Part shown: positions 28,693 to 37,724 of the stretch, piece by piece
Position numbering within the stretch: the first letter of the stretch is position 1
Layout: each line of letters opens with the position of its first letter
From: an uncultured Litoreibacter sp.
GTDB lineage: Bacteria > Pseudomonadota > Alphaproteobacteria > Rhodobacterales > Rhodobacteraceae
Length of the DNA stretch: 64,000 nucleotides
Direction of reading: 5' to 3'
Assembly (NCBI GenBank): GCA_947492995.1
Contig: CANLOU010000002.1
Coordinates: 124,001-188,000, forward strand
The notes under the pieces: generated by a model
Database searches by the model: none
The model's input: the letters and a program-made list of their open reading frames with translations, nothing else
Told to the model about the DNA's origin: nothing
Program-made: the position numbers and the translations under genes

Positions 28693-30177
28693 TTAGTCCG
28701 TGCGCCGTTCTTCAAAGCTTTGGGCGATGAAGTCGGGCATATGGTCGCCCAAGCCCACGACCTTGGGGCCACGATCTTCGTTCCTGCCACGACCGCGACC
28801 GCCGCGCGCCCGCTTTTCCTCGCGCGACTTGTCGTCCCGCTTTTCTTCGCGTTTCGGGGCCGGCTTGGCGTCCTGTTTCGGCTCTGGCGCTGCGTCCTTT
28901 GTTTCGATCGGGGCCTCTTGCTTGGCCTCTTTCGGCTCGGCCTCTTTCGGTTTCGACCGTGAGCGGGAGCGCGATTTGGTTGGCTTGTCTTCCTTGGCCT
29001 CGACCTTCTCGGGTTCGGCCTTTGAGGGCTTCACGAGGCCCGTCTCGCCGCGCGGGATGGTGCTTTCAATCAGGCTTTCAATGGCCGCGAGCAGCTTTTC
29101 ATCCTTGGGCGTCGAGATCATCATGGCAGAGCCCGACCGGCCCGCGCGACCCGTACGACCGATGCGGTGCACGTAGTCCTCCGCATGGCCCGGCACGTCG
29201 AAGTTGAAGACATGGGAGACATTTGGAATGTCGAGCCCGCGCGCCGCCACATCAGAGGCCACGAGGAAGCGGATATCGCCGTTGCGGAACCCATCCAGCG
29301 TGCGGGTGCGGTAGGATTGGTCCAGATCGCCGTGGATCGGCTCGGCGTCGTGGCCGTATTTCTTCAGGCTTTTCGCCACCACATCGACATCGACCTTGCG
29401 GTTGCAAAAGATGATGCCGTTGGTGACCTTTTCGCCTTCCTGGTCAATAAGCTGGCGCAGGAAGTCGCGTTTCTTTTTGGACGTGTCACGGCCTGCGGAG
29501 GGCAGCTCATACACCGCCTGGGTGATGGTTTCCGACGTTGTGGCTTGACGCGCTACCTCGATCCGCTCGGGGTTGGACAGGAAAGTGTTGGTGATCCGCT
29601 CGATCTCGGGCGCCATGGTGGCCGAGAAGAACAGCGTTTGCCGGGTGAAGGGCGTCATCTGGAAGATGCGCTCGATGTCGGGGATGAAGCCCATGTCGAG
29701 CATGCGATCGGCCTCGTCGACGACCATGACCTTGACGTCGCTGAGGATCAGCTTGCCGCGCTCGAAATGGTCCAGCAGCCGGCCCGGGGTGGCGATCAGC
29801 ACGTCGACGCCACGGTCGATCAGCGCATCTTGCTCCTTGAAGGACACGCCGCCGATCAGCAGCGCCTTGGTCAGCTTGGTGTATTTGGCGTAGAGGTCGA
29901 AGTTTTCGGCCACTTGCGCGGCCAGCTCGCGGGTGGGGGCGAGGACCAGCGAACGCGGCATGCGCGCGCGGGCGCGGCCACGGTTCAGGAGCGTTATCAT
30001 CGGCAGCGTGAAGCTGGCGGTTTTGCCGGTGCCGGTTTGGGCGATGCCAAGCACGTCGCGGCCCTCAAGGGCGGGCGGGATTGCGCCGGCCTGAATGGGG
30101 GTGGGGGTTTCGTAGCCCACATCCGCGATGGCTTTCAGCACTTTGGTGTGCAGCTTCAGGTCAGTAAATTTAGTCAT
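28693..30177 (-). CDS. DEAD-box RNA helicase (RhlE-like)
   Basis: An ATP-dependent RNA helicase, 494 residues. The motifs in order are the Q motif (FTDLKLH...TPIQ), Walker A AQTGTGKT (46-53), PTRELA, DEAD (154-157), SAT, ARGLDIP and HRIGRTGRAGR. After the core (about 1-375) comes a charged Lys/Glu/Arg/Ser tail of about 120 residues with SRSRSRS and RGGRGRGR, a likely RNA-binding extension. It ends AQSFEERRTD. It probably acts in RNA remodelling or ribosome assembly. RhlE is the closest well-known class. Confidence 0.95.
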   Translation of the reverse strand: MTKFTDLKLHTKVLKAIADVGYETPTPIQAGAIPPALEGRDVLGIAQTGTGKTASFTLPMITLLNRGRARARMPRSLVLAPTRELAAQVAENFDLYAKYTKLTKALLIGGVSFKEQDALIDRGVDVLIATPGRLLDHFERGKLILSDVKVMVVDEADRMLDMGFIPDIERIFQMTPFTRQTLFFSATMAPEIERITNTFLSNPERIEVARQATTSETITQAVYELPSAGRDTSKKKRDFLRQLIDQEGEKVTNGIIFCNRKVDVDVVAKSLKKYGHDAEPIHGDLDQSYRTRTLDGFRNGDIRFLVASDVAARGLDIPNVSHVFNFDVPGHAEDYVHRIGRTGRAGRSGSAMMISTPKDEKLLAAIESLIESTIPRGETGLVKPSKAEPEKVEAKEDKPTKSRSRSRSKPKEAEPKEAKQEAPIETKDAAPEPKQDAKPAPKREEKRDDKSREEKRARGGRGRGRNEDRGPKVVGLGDHMPDFIAQSFEERRTD

Positions 30178-30338
30178 AGGTTTCCAAATGGTTGCAGTGT
30201 GTCTGCAGTGATTTGGGACGCAGGTTCCAACGCGTCCCTGCGTCGTGCCGCGAACGTTTTCCGCGAGCTAGGCTGCATGTAGTGCAGATGTGGCATGACG
30301 TCAATGAATGTGGGGGGATGGCGCGCTTTATCGGCGGA

Positions 30339-31079
30339 TTAGCCACTGTTTGGCGACGATAGGTGGTTCCATGTCAGATTGTTGTGGTCGAAGCCGCGCT
30401 CAATGGTGGGTTTGACCACCTTGAAATAGGGCGACAGGTCGAAATCGCGGGGCGTAAACAGCGAATGGTGGCGGATATGCAGAATCTCGTCGGCCTGATC
30501 CGGGTCGATGTTCGTCTCCACCGTGGGCAGGATCGGGTAGGCGACCTTCTGGAACGCCTCGGCGATGAGGCTGGAGCAGATCGCGCGGGTCGGATCGCCT
30601 GACCCCAGCGCCAGCATCCGGCGGCGGAAGCGGCGCGGCACGGGCGGCTGCGGCAGCAGGTAGCGGGCCAGATCGACAATGTTTTTGAGATCATACACCC
30701 GGCCAAGGCTTTGTTTCATATGCTCAATTACCCCCTGCATGTCTTTTTGGCTCAGGCCAACGGGGCGGCAGATGCGGGTGTTGAAATTGTCGTATTTGGT
30801 CAGCGGCACGTGGATGACGCCCTTTTGCAGGTCGGCCTCGATCAGGGAGCCGTCTTGGTGTTCCCCCACGAACAACGCCGCGTGGGACCATGTGGAGTTG
30901 GTCAGATATTTGATCGCCTTGGACGCGCGGGAATTGCCTTCGACGAGCAACACGTCCCCAGGCTGCAAAGTCGAGCAAAGCATGCGCTGATCGGTGACCG
31001 AAAAAGGCATATAGTCGCCCGAAGGGCGTTCCAGATAGGCCGCGATGCTGCGGCCAAGGAGGGCGATGACATTGTCCAT
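30339..31079 (-). CDS. YiiX/permuted NlpC-P60-type cysteine hydrolase
   Basis: A 246-residue protein with the features of YiiX-like permuted papain-fold amidases: LQPGDVLLVEG, the His motif STWSHAALFVG (H66), an acidic residue in SLIEADLQKGV, and the catalytic Cys in RAICSSLIAEAF (C168). In the permuted family the His precedes the Cys, as seen here. No signal peptide is visible, so a cytoplasmic or membrane-associated role is likely. The bond cleaved is not known. It lies between the helicase and prfC genes on the same strand. Confidence 0.85.
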   Translation of the reverse strand: MDNVIALLGRSIAAYLERPSGDYMPFSVTDQRMLCSTLQPGDVLLVEGNSRASKAIKYLTNSTWSHAALFVGEHQDGSLIEADLQKGVIHVPLTKYDNFNTRICRPVGLSQKDMQGVIEHMKQSLGRVYDLKNIVDLARYLLPQPPVPRRFRRRMLALGSGDPTRAICSSLIAEAFQKVAYPILPTVETNIDPDQADEILHIRHHSLFTPRDFDLSPYFKVVKPTIERGFDHNNLTWNHLSSPNSG

Positions 31080-31141
31080 ATCCGCAAGGTTAGTGGATGT
31101 TGAGTGTAACTGTTTTCAAATGCGCGTGCGCAGGTGGTGAG

Positions 31142-32749
31142 CTAGACCATCATCTCTTTGGTATTTGACAAGGTCACGTCGGGGTAGTCGCGCACCACGC
31201 GGTCGATGTCCCATTGCATGCGGGTCAGGAAGACCACGTCGCCGTCATTGTCGTGGCTGATATGCTGTTGGTTTGCGGCAATGAATTTGTCGACGGCGGC
31301 TTTGTCCCCGTTCACCCACCGCGCAGAGGTGAACTGCGACGCCTCAAACCGGACGGGCAGTCCGTATTCCAGTTCGATCCGCGAGGCCAGCACCTCGAAT
31401 TGCAACGCGCCCACAACGCCCACGATGAAACCTGAGCCGAAGGCGGGTTTGAAGATTTTGGCGGCACCTTCCTCGGCAAATTGCATCAGCGCCTTTTCTA
31501 GGTGCTTGGCCTTCATCGGGTCGCCTGCGCGGCAGGATTGCAAAAGCTCCGGCGCAAAGGACGGAATGCCCGCGACGCGCAGCATCTCGCCCTCGGTCAA
31601 CGTGTCGCCGATGCGCAATTGCCCGTGGTTAGGGATGCCCATGATGTCGCCGGCCCAGGCTTCTTCTGCCAATTCGCGGTCGGAGGCGAGGAACAGCACC
31701 GGGTTCGAAATCGCCATTGGCTTTTTCTCACGCACATGGGTCAGCTTCATGCCGCGTTTGAAATGGCCCGAGGCCAGCCGCACAAACGCCACCCGGTCAC
31801 GGTGCTTGGGGTCCATATTGGCCTGCACTTTGAACACGAAGCCTGCGACTTTTTTCTCGTCGGGTGCGATCTGGCGGGGTTCGGCCTTTTGCGGCTGCGG
31901 CTGCGGGCCGAAATCCGCGATGCCCTGCATCAGTTCCTGCACGCCGAAGCTGTTGATGGCGGAGCCGAACCAAATCGGCGTCATGGTGCCGTCCAGCAGG
32001 GCTTGGTGGTCCAACTCGGGCAGCAGCTCCTTGGCCATCTCGATCTCTTCGAGGAATTTGTCCAACAGGGCTGCGGGCACGTGTTCGGCCAGCTTGGGGT
32101 CATCAAGCCCTTTGATTTCAATGCTTTGTGCGACCTTGTTGCGATCAGCGCGGTCCATCAGCTCAAGCCGGTCGCGCAGCAAGTCGTAGCAGCCCATGAA
32201 GTCGCGGCCGACCCCGATGGGCCAAGATGCAGGGGTCACGTCAATCGCAAGGTTTTCCTGAATTTCGTCAATAATCTCGAACGTGTCGCGGCTTTCGCGG
32301 TCCATTTTGTTGCAGAAGGTCAAGATGGGCAGGTCGCGCAACCGGCAGACCTCGAACAGTTTCTGGGTCTGGCTCTCCACGCCTTTGGCCCCGTCAATGA
32401 CCATGACAGCCGCGTCCACCGCCGTCAGCGTGCGATACGTATCTTCCGAGAAGTCGGAGTGGCCGGGCGTGTCCACCAGATTGAAGCGATACGTGTCATA
32501 ATCGAACGACATGGCGGAGGCAGAGACGGAGATACCGCGGTCCTTCTCCATCTGCATGAAATCCGACCGCGTGCGCCGCGCCTCGCCTTTGGCGCGTACC
32601 TGCCCCGCCATTTGGATCGCGCCGCCATAAAGCAGGAACTTCTCCGTCAGGGTCGTTTTGCCCGCATCCGGGTGCGAGATGATGGCAAAGGTCCGGCGCC
32701 GCGCAATTTCAGGCGGCAGGACGGGCTGGTTTGAAGCGCGATCTAACAT
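31142..32749 (-). CDS. prfC: Peptide chain release factor 3
   Basis: A translational GTPase that removes RF1/RF2 from the ribosome after termination. It has 535 residues, the usual length. Motifs: G1 SHPDAGKTTL, switch region KDRGISVS, G3 DTPGHSDF, G4 NKMDRE. The C-terminal RF3 domain has GVVGALQFEVLASRIELEYG and ends in LSNTKEMMV. I chose ATG at 32749; a TTG at 32785 in the same frame adds 12 unlikely residues. Confidence 0.96.
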   Translation of the reverse strand: MLDRASNQPVLPPEIARRRTFAIISHPDAGKTTLTEKFLLYGGAIQMAGQVRAKGEARRTRSDFMQMEKDRGISVSASAMSFDYDTYRFNLVDTPGHSDFSEDTYRTLTAVDAAVMVIDGAKGVESQTQKLFEVCRLRDLPILTFCNKMDRESRDTFEIIDEIQENLAIDVTPASWPIGVGRDFMGCYDLLRDRLELMDRADRNKVAQSIEIKGLDDPKLAEHVPAALLDKFLEEIEMAKELLPELDHQALLDGTMTPIWFGSAINSFGVQELMQGIADFGPQPQPQKAEPRQIAPDEKKVAGFVFKVQANMDPKHRDRVAFVRLASGHFKRGMKLTHVREKKPMAISNPVLFLASDRELAEEAWAGDIMGIPNHGQLRIGDTLTEGEMLRVAGIPSFAPELLQSCRAGDPMKAKHLEKALMQFAEEGAAKIFKPAFGSGFIVGVVGALQFEVLASRIELEYGLPVRFEASQFTSARWVNGDKAAVDKFIAANQQHISHDNDGDVVFLTRMQWDIDRVVRDYPDVTLSNTKEMMV

Positions 32750-32809
32750 GGGCTGGGATATAGAGGGGGCCACGAGCTTGCGCAATCACAGGCTTTGGCG
32801 ACGGGCTTC

Positions 32810-32832
32810 GTTTTGGCAAAAATACTCAAATT
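32810..32832 (-). repeat. Dispersed TATTTTT element, copy 2 (minus orientation)
   Basis: On the minus strand it reads TTTGAGTATTTTTGCCAAAA. It lies between the 3' end of the Hint-domain gene and the start of prfC. It belongs to the GAGTATTTTT subtype, like the copy at 63092. Confidence 0.55.
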
Positions 32833-32842
32833 CCGACAGAGG

Positions 32843-33865
32843 TCAGAAGCGCCCCGTCTGCTTCAAAAGGTTGGTGGCGTCGCGGCTGTCCAAGGGCGTG
32901 CGGCTGAATTTGGGCTCGGACGCTTGCAGGTCTGGGAAGAGCGCCAACACTTCCGATGCCGCGTCCTCGGGCAGGCCCGACAGGATTTGCTGCGACATGT
33001 GCAGGCTCTCGGTGGGCACGCCCTCGGCGTAGAGGATCTGGTGTTGGTCAAAGACCAGCTGGGTATATTCGACGAAGCCGCCCTTGCGGATGAAGATGGT
33101 GTCGTCATTCACCAGGTCAGCCGCCTGGATCAGCACGTCGCGGGAGCCGACCATGACCTCGGCACGCCAGTCTGAGATCAGCATGCGGTGGGTCTGGCTG
33201 ACGGTAACGCTTTCGGCGTTGCCCAAAACGCCCTCGGTGATGACGACGGGGGCGAACTCGCCCACGGCCTGCACGGTGCGTTTGCCGATCCAGCGGATGG
33301 GCTGCATGCCGTTGTCGCGGGTCAGGACGCGCTCGCCCACCTGCAGGTCTTCGACGGCGCGTTGCGATCCGTTGGACATGGTGATGCGGGTGCCGCGGCC
33401 AAAGGACATGCCGGTCAGATCGGCCAGCGGGATGTCGCGGGGCGCCTCCTCGGCGGCGATCAGGGTGTATTCGGTGCCGGCCTCGATGGGCCCGAGCGGG
33501 TAGAAGTAGAACCGCGCGACGGGGGCGTCACATGCAATGACCAGCGCATCCACCGACGCACCGATCTGGGTCATGAAGGTCAGCCGCGCCGCGATATGGG
33601 CTGTGGTGCCAGAGATTTCGATGGCGGAATTTGCGGTAACCTGAAACAGCGGCTGCGCCCCAAGCATCTGGGCCGACTTGTCTTGCAGATCAAGTGTGAT
33701 GATTTGGGCGGTGCGTTTCAGCGCGTAGATGTCACCGAGGCAAAGGCAGTCCATGTCGCCAACCGGATCGCCGTAATTCACCCCATTGGTGACGCGGAAC
33801 TGCGCGGCCTCGAACACGGAAAAGGCGTGCGTGGCGCGGAAGTCGGATGGCGATTGATGGTTCAT
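32843..33865 (-). CDS. Hint-domain protein with Ser at the splice-nucleophile position
   Basis: A 340-residue protein. Residues 1-145 form an uncharacterised N-terminal region. The Hint (Hedgehog/intein-like) domain begins at about 151. Conserved elements are FGRGTRI, MSNGSQRAVEDLQVGERVLT, RDNGMQPIRWIGKRTV, and later VSQTHRMLIS. The family normally has Cys just before the F-x-x-GT motif; here it is S154. Stand-alone Hint proteins are frequent in marine Rhodobacterales and some are linked to secreted calcium-binding proteins. No signal peptide is seen. The ATG 33865 start precedes MNHQSPSDFRATHAF; an extension upstream is possible but not family-like. Confidence 0.85.
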   Translation of the reverse strand: MNHQSPSDFRATHAFSVFEAAQFRVTNGVNYGDPVGDMDCLCLGDIYALKRTAQIITLDLQDKSAQMLGAQPLFQVTANSAIEISGTTAHIAARLTFMTQIGASVDALVIACDAPVARFYFYPLGPIEAGTEYTLIAAEEAPRDIPLADLTGMSFGRGTRITMSNGSQRAVEDLQVGERVLTRDNGMQPIRWIGKRTVQAVGEFAPVVITEGVLGNAESVTVSQTHRMLISDWRAEVMVGSRDVLIQAADLVNDDTIFIRKGGFVEYTQLVFDQHQILYAEGVPTESLHMSQQILSGLPEDAASEVLALFPDLQASEPKFSRTPLDSRDATNLLKQTGRF

Positions 33866-34217
33866 GCGCGGCAGCTCACCCCAAAAAAACACGAAGCCGT
33901 CGGCTGCTTGCCAAGTCCGAGACGTCACTCCCCCAAGCGCCGTCTCTGGCTGCACCCCACCGCGTCAGACCTCTCTTATGTGGGGAGTCCGCTTTGAAAA
34001 CGCAACTTTTTACGATCATTTTACTTAATTGTGACGCCTTACGGCGCGTCATTGGAAACAAACCCGGTGCAATAGGCGGGTTTTGCGCGTGGCTATGCAC
34101 AAAGGGACGGTTTTGTCCCCGGAATTGTCTCCGAATCGGCGAATCGCACAATCTGCTGTTGGCGGATTGGATTGAGGTGCTAATCAGGCGGGGACATTGC
34201 AGATTTGGGAGAACGTC
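33866..34217. other. Divergent intergenic region, Hint gene / SDR gene
   Basis: About 350 bases between divergent genes, partly AT-rich (around 34000-34030). No RNA gene or family-like frame was recognised. GGGAGA at 34208-34213 is the ribosome site of the SDR gene. Promoters for both genes should lie here, but I cannot assign boxes with confidence. Confidence 0.5.
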
Positions 34218-34997
34218 ATGGATTTGGGCATCACTGGAAAACGCGCCTTGGTTGCAGCATCGAGCAAAGGGTTGGGGCTTGGCTGCGCCGAGGCCCTGGC
34301 GGAGGCCGGTGTGGATCTGGTGATGAACGGACGCACGGAGGCCTCGTTGGAGGCCGCGATGGACAGCATCCGGTCTCGGTACAACGTGTCTGTGACCGGG
34401 GTTGCCGCCGACATCACCACCGATGCCGGGCGTGCCCAGGTTTTGGACGCGGCGGGGCAGCTGGATATTTTGGTGACCAATGCGGGCGGGCCCCCACCCG
34501 GGCTTTGGTCGGACTGGGACCGCGACGACTTTATCGCCGCGCTGGACGCCAACATGCTGACCCCGATCACATTGATGAAGACGCTTTTGCCCGGGATGAT
34601 GGAGCGCGGCTGGGGGAGGGTGGTCAACATCACCTCACAATCGGTCAAAGCGCCAATCCCGGCTTTGGGGTTGTCCAATGCGGCACGGACCGGTCTGACC
34701 GGCTATGTCGCAGGCACCGCGCGGCAGGTTGCGCCCTCGGGTGTGACGATCAACAACCTGATGCCCGGTATACACGCGACGGACCGGGCGGTGTCATTGG
34801 ATACAGGCGTGTCGCAAGCGCAGGGGATTTCAATGGATGAGGCGCGCGCGCAGCGCGAGGCCACGATCCCGGCACGGCGCTACGGAACGCGGTCTGAATT
34901 TGGGGCGGCCTGCGCCTTCCTGTGCTCGCAGCATGCCGGGTTTATCGTGGGGCAGAATATTCTGCTGGATGGGGGTGCCACCAACGCCACGATCTGA
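34218..34997 (+). CDS. Atypical short-chain dehydrogenase/reductase (BKR-like)
   Basis: A 259-residue SDR-fold protein. The cofactor loop is AASSKGLGLG (14-21), deviating from TGxxxGxG, followed by LVTNAGG (85-91). The catalytic Ser is S140 (NITSQSVK), but the Tyr-x3-Lys pair is replaced by S153-x3-R157 (LSNAARTG). This pattern fits the BKR-like SDR group known to lack the usual tetrad, so oxidoreductase activity cannot be assumed. It ends GQNILLDGGATNATI, normal for SDRs. The start ATG 34218 has GGGAGAACGTC upstream. Confidence 0.92.
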   Translation: MDLGITGKRALVAASSKGLGLGCAEALAEAGVDLVMNGRTEASLEAAMDSIRSRYNVSVTGVAADITTDAGRAQVLDAAGQLDILVTNAGGPPPGLWSDWDRDDFIAALDANMLTPITLMKTLLPGMMERGWGRVVNITSQSVKAPIPALGLSNAARTGLTGYVAGTARQVAPSGVTINNLMPGIHATDRAVSLDTGVSQAQGISMDEARAQREATIPARRYGTRSEFGAACAFLCSQHAGFIVGQNILLDGGATNATI

Positions 34998-35006
34998 TCG
35001 ACGCGT

Positions 35007-35050
35007 AAAATTTTTCGATCGAAAAATTTTGCCGCGCCCGAAAGGGCGCG
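35007..35050. repeat. 24-base perfect AT-rich palindrome followed by GNRA-loop hairpin
   Basis: Positions 35007-35030 form a perfect palindrome centred on CGATCG, with four A, five T on the left and the mirror on the right. Directly after it, 35033-35050 folds as CGCGCCC, loop GAAA, GGGCGCG. The pair lies ten bases after the SDR stop and may end its transcript in either direction. No separate T-run follows the GC hairpin. Confidence 0.55.
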
Positions 35051-35153
35051 CGCCGCCGCTTCACATCTGCGTTAGCCCGCAATTTGACGTCGCAGCGCCC
35101 GGCCAAACTGGGCTAACCATCCGCAACACCCCTCACCTCGGACCCTATTCCCC

Positions 35154-36518
35154 ATGACCAGCCTCGCCATCACCGGCATTTTTGCCGCCGTTATCTTCGT
35201 ATCGTTTCTCGTTGCCCCGCGTCGGGTCGATTTCGAGGGCTTTTTTGGTGGGCAAATAAGCGGCCGCGCGCCGGGGCTGGTGGTGTTGGTTCTAAGCCAG
35301 GTGACCACCTGGATATTTGCGCGCTCTTTGATGAACGCGGCCATTTTGGGGTACTATTACGGCTTCCCCGGCACCTTGGCCTACGCCGCTTATTACCTGT
35401 CCTTTCTGACGGGCGGCTACATCGTGGGGCAGTTGCGGCTGCGCGACGCCTCGTCTGTGCAGGACTGGCTGGGGGCGGTGTTTGGCGCCGCCGGACCCGG
35501 CTGCTACAACGTGGTGATTGCCTTGCGGCTGCTGTCGGAGGTGTTCGCCAACCTGTTGGTGGTGGGGTTGATTTTCTCCGCCGTCATGCCCGAGGTGGCG
35601 GGGGCCGGGACGGCTGCGATTGTCGTCGTCGCGGTGCTGGGACTTGCCTATTCCGCATGGGGTGGCTTGTCGGCGGCATTGCGCACCGACGTGGTGCAAA
35701 TGGTTGTTTTCCTTGTGATCTTTGGGATCGCATTCGGGTTCCTTTTGACCATGCCCGAGTTTTCAGTCAGCGCGGTTGTGACCTCGGACGGGGTCAGCGG
35801 CACGCGGCCTGGCTGGGTGCTGCTGGCCGTGGCATTGCTGCAGGTCTTTTCCTACCCCGCGCATGACCCGGTGATGATGGATCGCGGGTTTGTGGCAGAT
35901 GAGCGCACCACGCATTGGTCGTTTATCCACGCATTTTGGCTGTCCACCCTTTGCATCATCGCCTTCGGCTTTTTCGGCATTCAGGCGGCCATCATGGGAG
36001 CGGACTATGAGGGCCAATTGCTGGGCACTTGGTCGGCGATGTTCCCGTCCTGGGTCTTCATATTGCTGATGGTATCGCTGCTGGTGTCGGCCCTTTCGAC
36101 GCTGGATTCAGCACTCAGCTCGGCCGCGCGTCTGGTGGTCGAGGAGCTGGGATGGGCCGCGCGCACCCTGACGGGCGGGCGCTGCGTGATGGGGGTCTTC
36201 ATGGCCCTTGGCGGCGGTTTGACGCTGTGGGGCAACGCCACCTTGTTCGACGCCGTTGCCGTCAGCGGCACCGCGTCGATGTTTTTGACGCCTGTCATGA
36301 TTGCCGTGTTCGTGCTTGGCCGACAGGTCGCGGTCTGGTCCTATCTGGTGGCCTTTCTGGCCGCGATTGTGGGCGCATTTTTGTACTTTGCCCGCGGCTG
36401 GGACCGCGTGGCGGCGGTGCTGCCGGACGCGCATAAATACGAACAGCTGCTGGCGATTTGTGTGGGCGTTTTGGCGGTGGGCTTTCTGGCCGTGCTGAGC
36501 GGCAGCCGAAAGAGCTAA
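35154..36518 (+). CDS. Sodium:solute symporter family protein
   Basis: A 454-residue polytopic membrane protein with about 12-13 helices and the SSS (LeuT-fold) look: RRVDFEGFFGG and the unwound first helix region VLSQVTTWIFARSL, a repeated core, and VSLLVSALSTLDSALSSAARLV, the family segment with the Na2-site Ser/Thr residues in helix 8. It probably moves a small organic solute with sodium; the substrate cannot be told. The start ATG 35154 lies in a C-rich leader without a strong ribosome site. It runs tandem with the ABC ATPase gene 81 bases downstream. Confidence 0.88.
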   Translation: MTSLAITGIFAAVIFVSFLVAPRRVDFEGFFGGQISGRAPGLVVLVLSQVTTWIFARSLMNAAILGYYYGFPGTLAYAAYYLSFLTGGYIVGQLRLRDASSVQDWLGAVFGAAGPGCYNVVIALRLLSEVFANLLVVGLIFSAVMPEVAGAGTAAIVVVAVLGLAYSAWGGLSAALRTDVVQMVVFLVIFGIAFGFLLTMPEFSVSAVVTSDGVSGTRPGWVLLAVALLQVFSYPAHDPVMMDRGFVADERTTHWSFIHAFWLSTLCIIAFGFFGIQAAIMGADYEGQLLGTWSAMFPSWVFILLMVSLLVSALSTLDSALSSAARLVVEELGWAARTLTGGRCVMGVFMALGGGLTLWGNATLFDAVAVSGTASMFLTPVMIAVFVLGRQVAVWSYLVAFLAAIVGAFLYFARGWDRVAAVLPDAHKYEQLLAICVGVLAVGFLAVLSGSRKS

Positions 36519-36599
36519 GGGTTGCCGGGTTGGATCGCGGGTGCTATCTGACGCCTCGTATTTCCGATTGTTTTGATCGGGTTAAGGGGCTGGGCGCGC

Positions 36600-37670
36600 G
36601 TGACACCAAGGCTGGAACTCAAAAACATCACCAAATCCTATGACGGCGTCCGCGTGGTGGAGGACTTGTCCTTCAGCGTGGCCCCCGGCCAGGTGACCTG
36701 CCTGCTGGGCCCGTCCGGGTGTGGAAAGTCCACCACCTTGCGGATGATCGCGGGTGTCGAGCGGCAAAGCGCGGGCGAGCTTTGGGTCGACGGTGAGCTG
36801 ATTTGCAGCGACGACCACCGTGTCCTGCCCGAGGACCGGCCCATCGGGCTGATGTTTCAGGATTTTGCCCTGTTCCCGCATCTGAGCGTGGCGCAGAACG
36901 TGGCGTTCGGCATCAAGGCCGGCAAGGCCGAGACCCGCGCGCGGGTGATGGCGCTGCTGGCCCGCGTCGGGATGGAAGGGTTTGCCGATGTCTACCCGCA
37001 CCAGCTGTCGGGCGGGGAACAGCAACGCGTGGCCCTGGCCCGCGCGATTGCGCCACGGCCCAAAATAATGCTGATGGACGAGCCGTTTTCGGGGCTGGAC
37101 AACCGCCTGCGCGACGGCATCCGGGACGAGACATTGAGCGTCCTGAAAGAGGAAGGCACCGCCGTTTTGCTGGTCACCCATGAGCCGGACGAGGCGATGC
37201 GGATGGCCGACGAGATCGCGCTGATGCGCGACGGGCGCATCGTGCAGATGGGCAACCCCTACAACATCTACAACGCCCCCGTGGACAAGGCGGCGGCGGG
37301 CTTTTTCAGCGATATCAACGTGATCCGTGGCGTCTCCAACGGGGCGTTGACGCAGACGCCGTTTGGCCAGTTCCTGACGCCGGGGCTGGCAGACGGGCAG
37401 GCGGTCGAGATCATCATCCGCCCCCAGCATCTGCGCATCGACTTTGACCGCCAGGGCAAAGGGCCGAACCCGACCCCGCAAGAAGGGGTGCCCGCCAAGG
37501 GCGTCGTGAAACGGGCGCGGTTCATGGGGCGCGAAAGCCTTGTGGAGTTTGAAATGGCCTTTGACGGATCGGTGCTGACGGCGACCGTGCCCGCCGTGTT
37601 TTTGCCCAAAGAGGGCACCGTGCTGTGGCTGACCATGCGGCGGGACCGGTGCTTCGTTTTTGCCGCCTGA
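36600..37670 (+). CDS. ABC transporter ATP-binding protein (FbpC/PotA-like importer type)
   Basis: A 356-residue ATPase. Walker A is GPSGCGKST, the Q-loop is MFQDFALFP, the signature is LSGGEQQRVALARA, Walker B is IMLMDEPFSGLD, and the switch His is in VTHEPDEA. The C-terminal TOBE-like domain runs from about 245 on. This is the class that serves iron(III), polyamine or sulfate importers. No permease or binding-protein gene is next to it, so it is an orphan or serves a distant transporter. I chose GTG 36600, just before TPRLELKN; a ribosome site AAGGGG lies a little far upstream. Confidence 0.92.
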   Translation: MTPRLELKNITKSYDGVRVVEDLSFSVAPGQVTCLLGPSGCGKSTTLRMIAGVERQSAGELWVDGELICSDDHRVLPEDRPIGLMFQDFALFPHLSVAQNVAFGIKAGKAETRARVMALLARVGMEGFADVYPHQLSGGEQQRVALARAIAPRPKIMLMDEPFSGLDNRLRDGIRDETLSVLKEEGTAVLLVTHEPDEAMRMADEIALMRDGRIVQMGNPYNIYNAPVDKAAAGFFSDINVIRGVSNGALTQTPFGQFLTPGLADGQAVEIIIRPQHLRIDFDRQGKGPNPTPQEGVPAKGVVKRARFMGRESLVEFEMAFDGSVLTATVPAVFLPKEGTVLWLTMRRDRCFVFAA

Positions 37671-37694
37671 GCGGGCTTTAGGCGTCAGGATTTT

Positions 37695-37719
37695 GGATAT
37701 TTTTAGAACAATGATGGGG
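37695..37719 (+). repeat. Dispersed TATTTTT element, copy 3
   Basis: GGATATTTTTAGAACAATGA followed by TGGGG, one base different in the core from copies 1 and 5. It sits between the convergent ABC ATPase and P450 genes. Confidence 0.7.
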
Positions 37720-37724
37720 AAGCG

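Noticed and set aside
31502-32734. 410-residue plus-strand frame opposite prfC
   Set aside because: prfC is full length with all GTPase motifs on the minus strand; this frame is its shadow.
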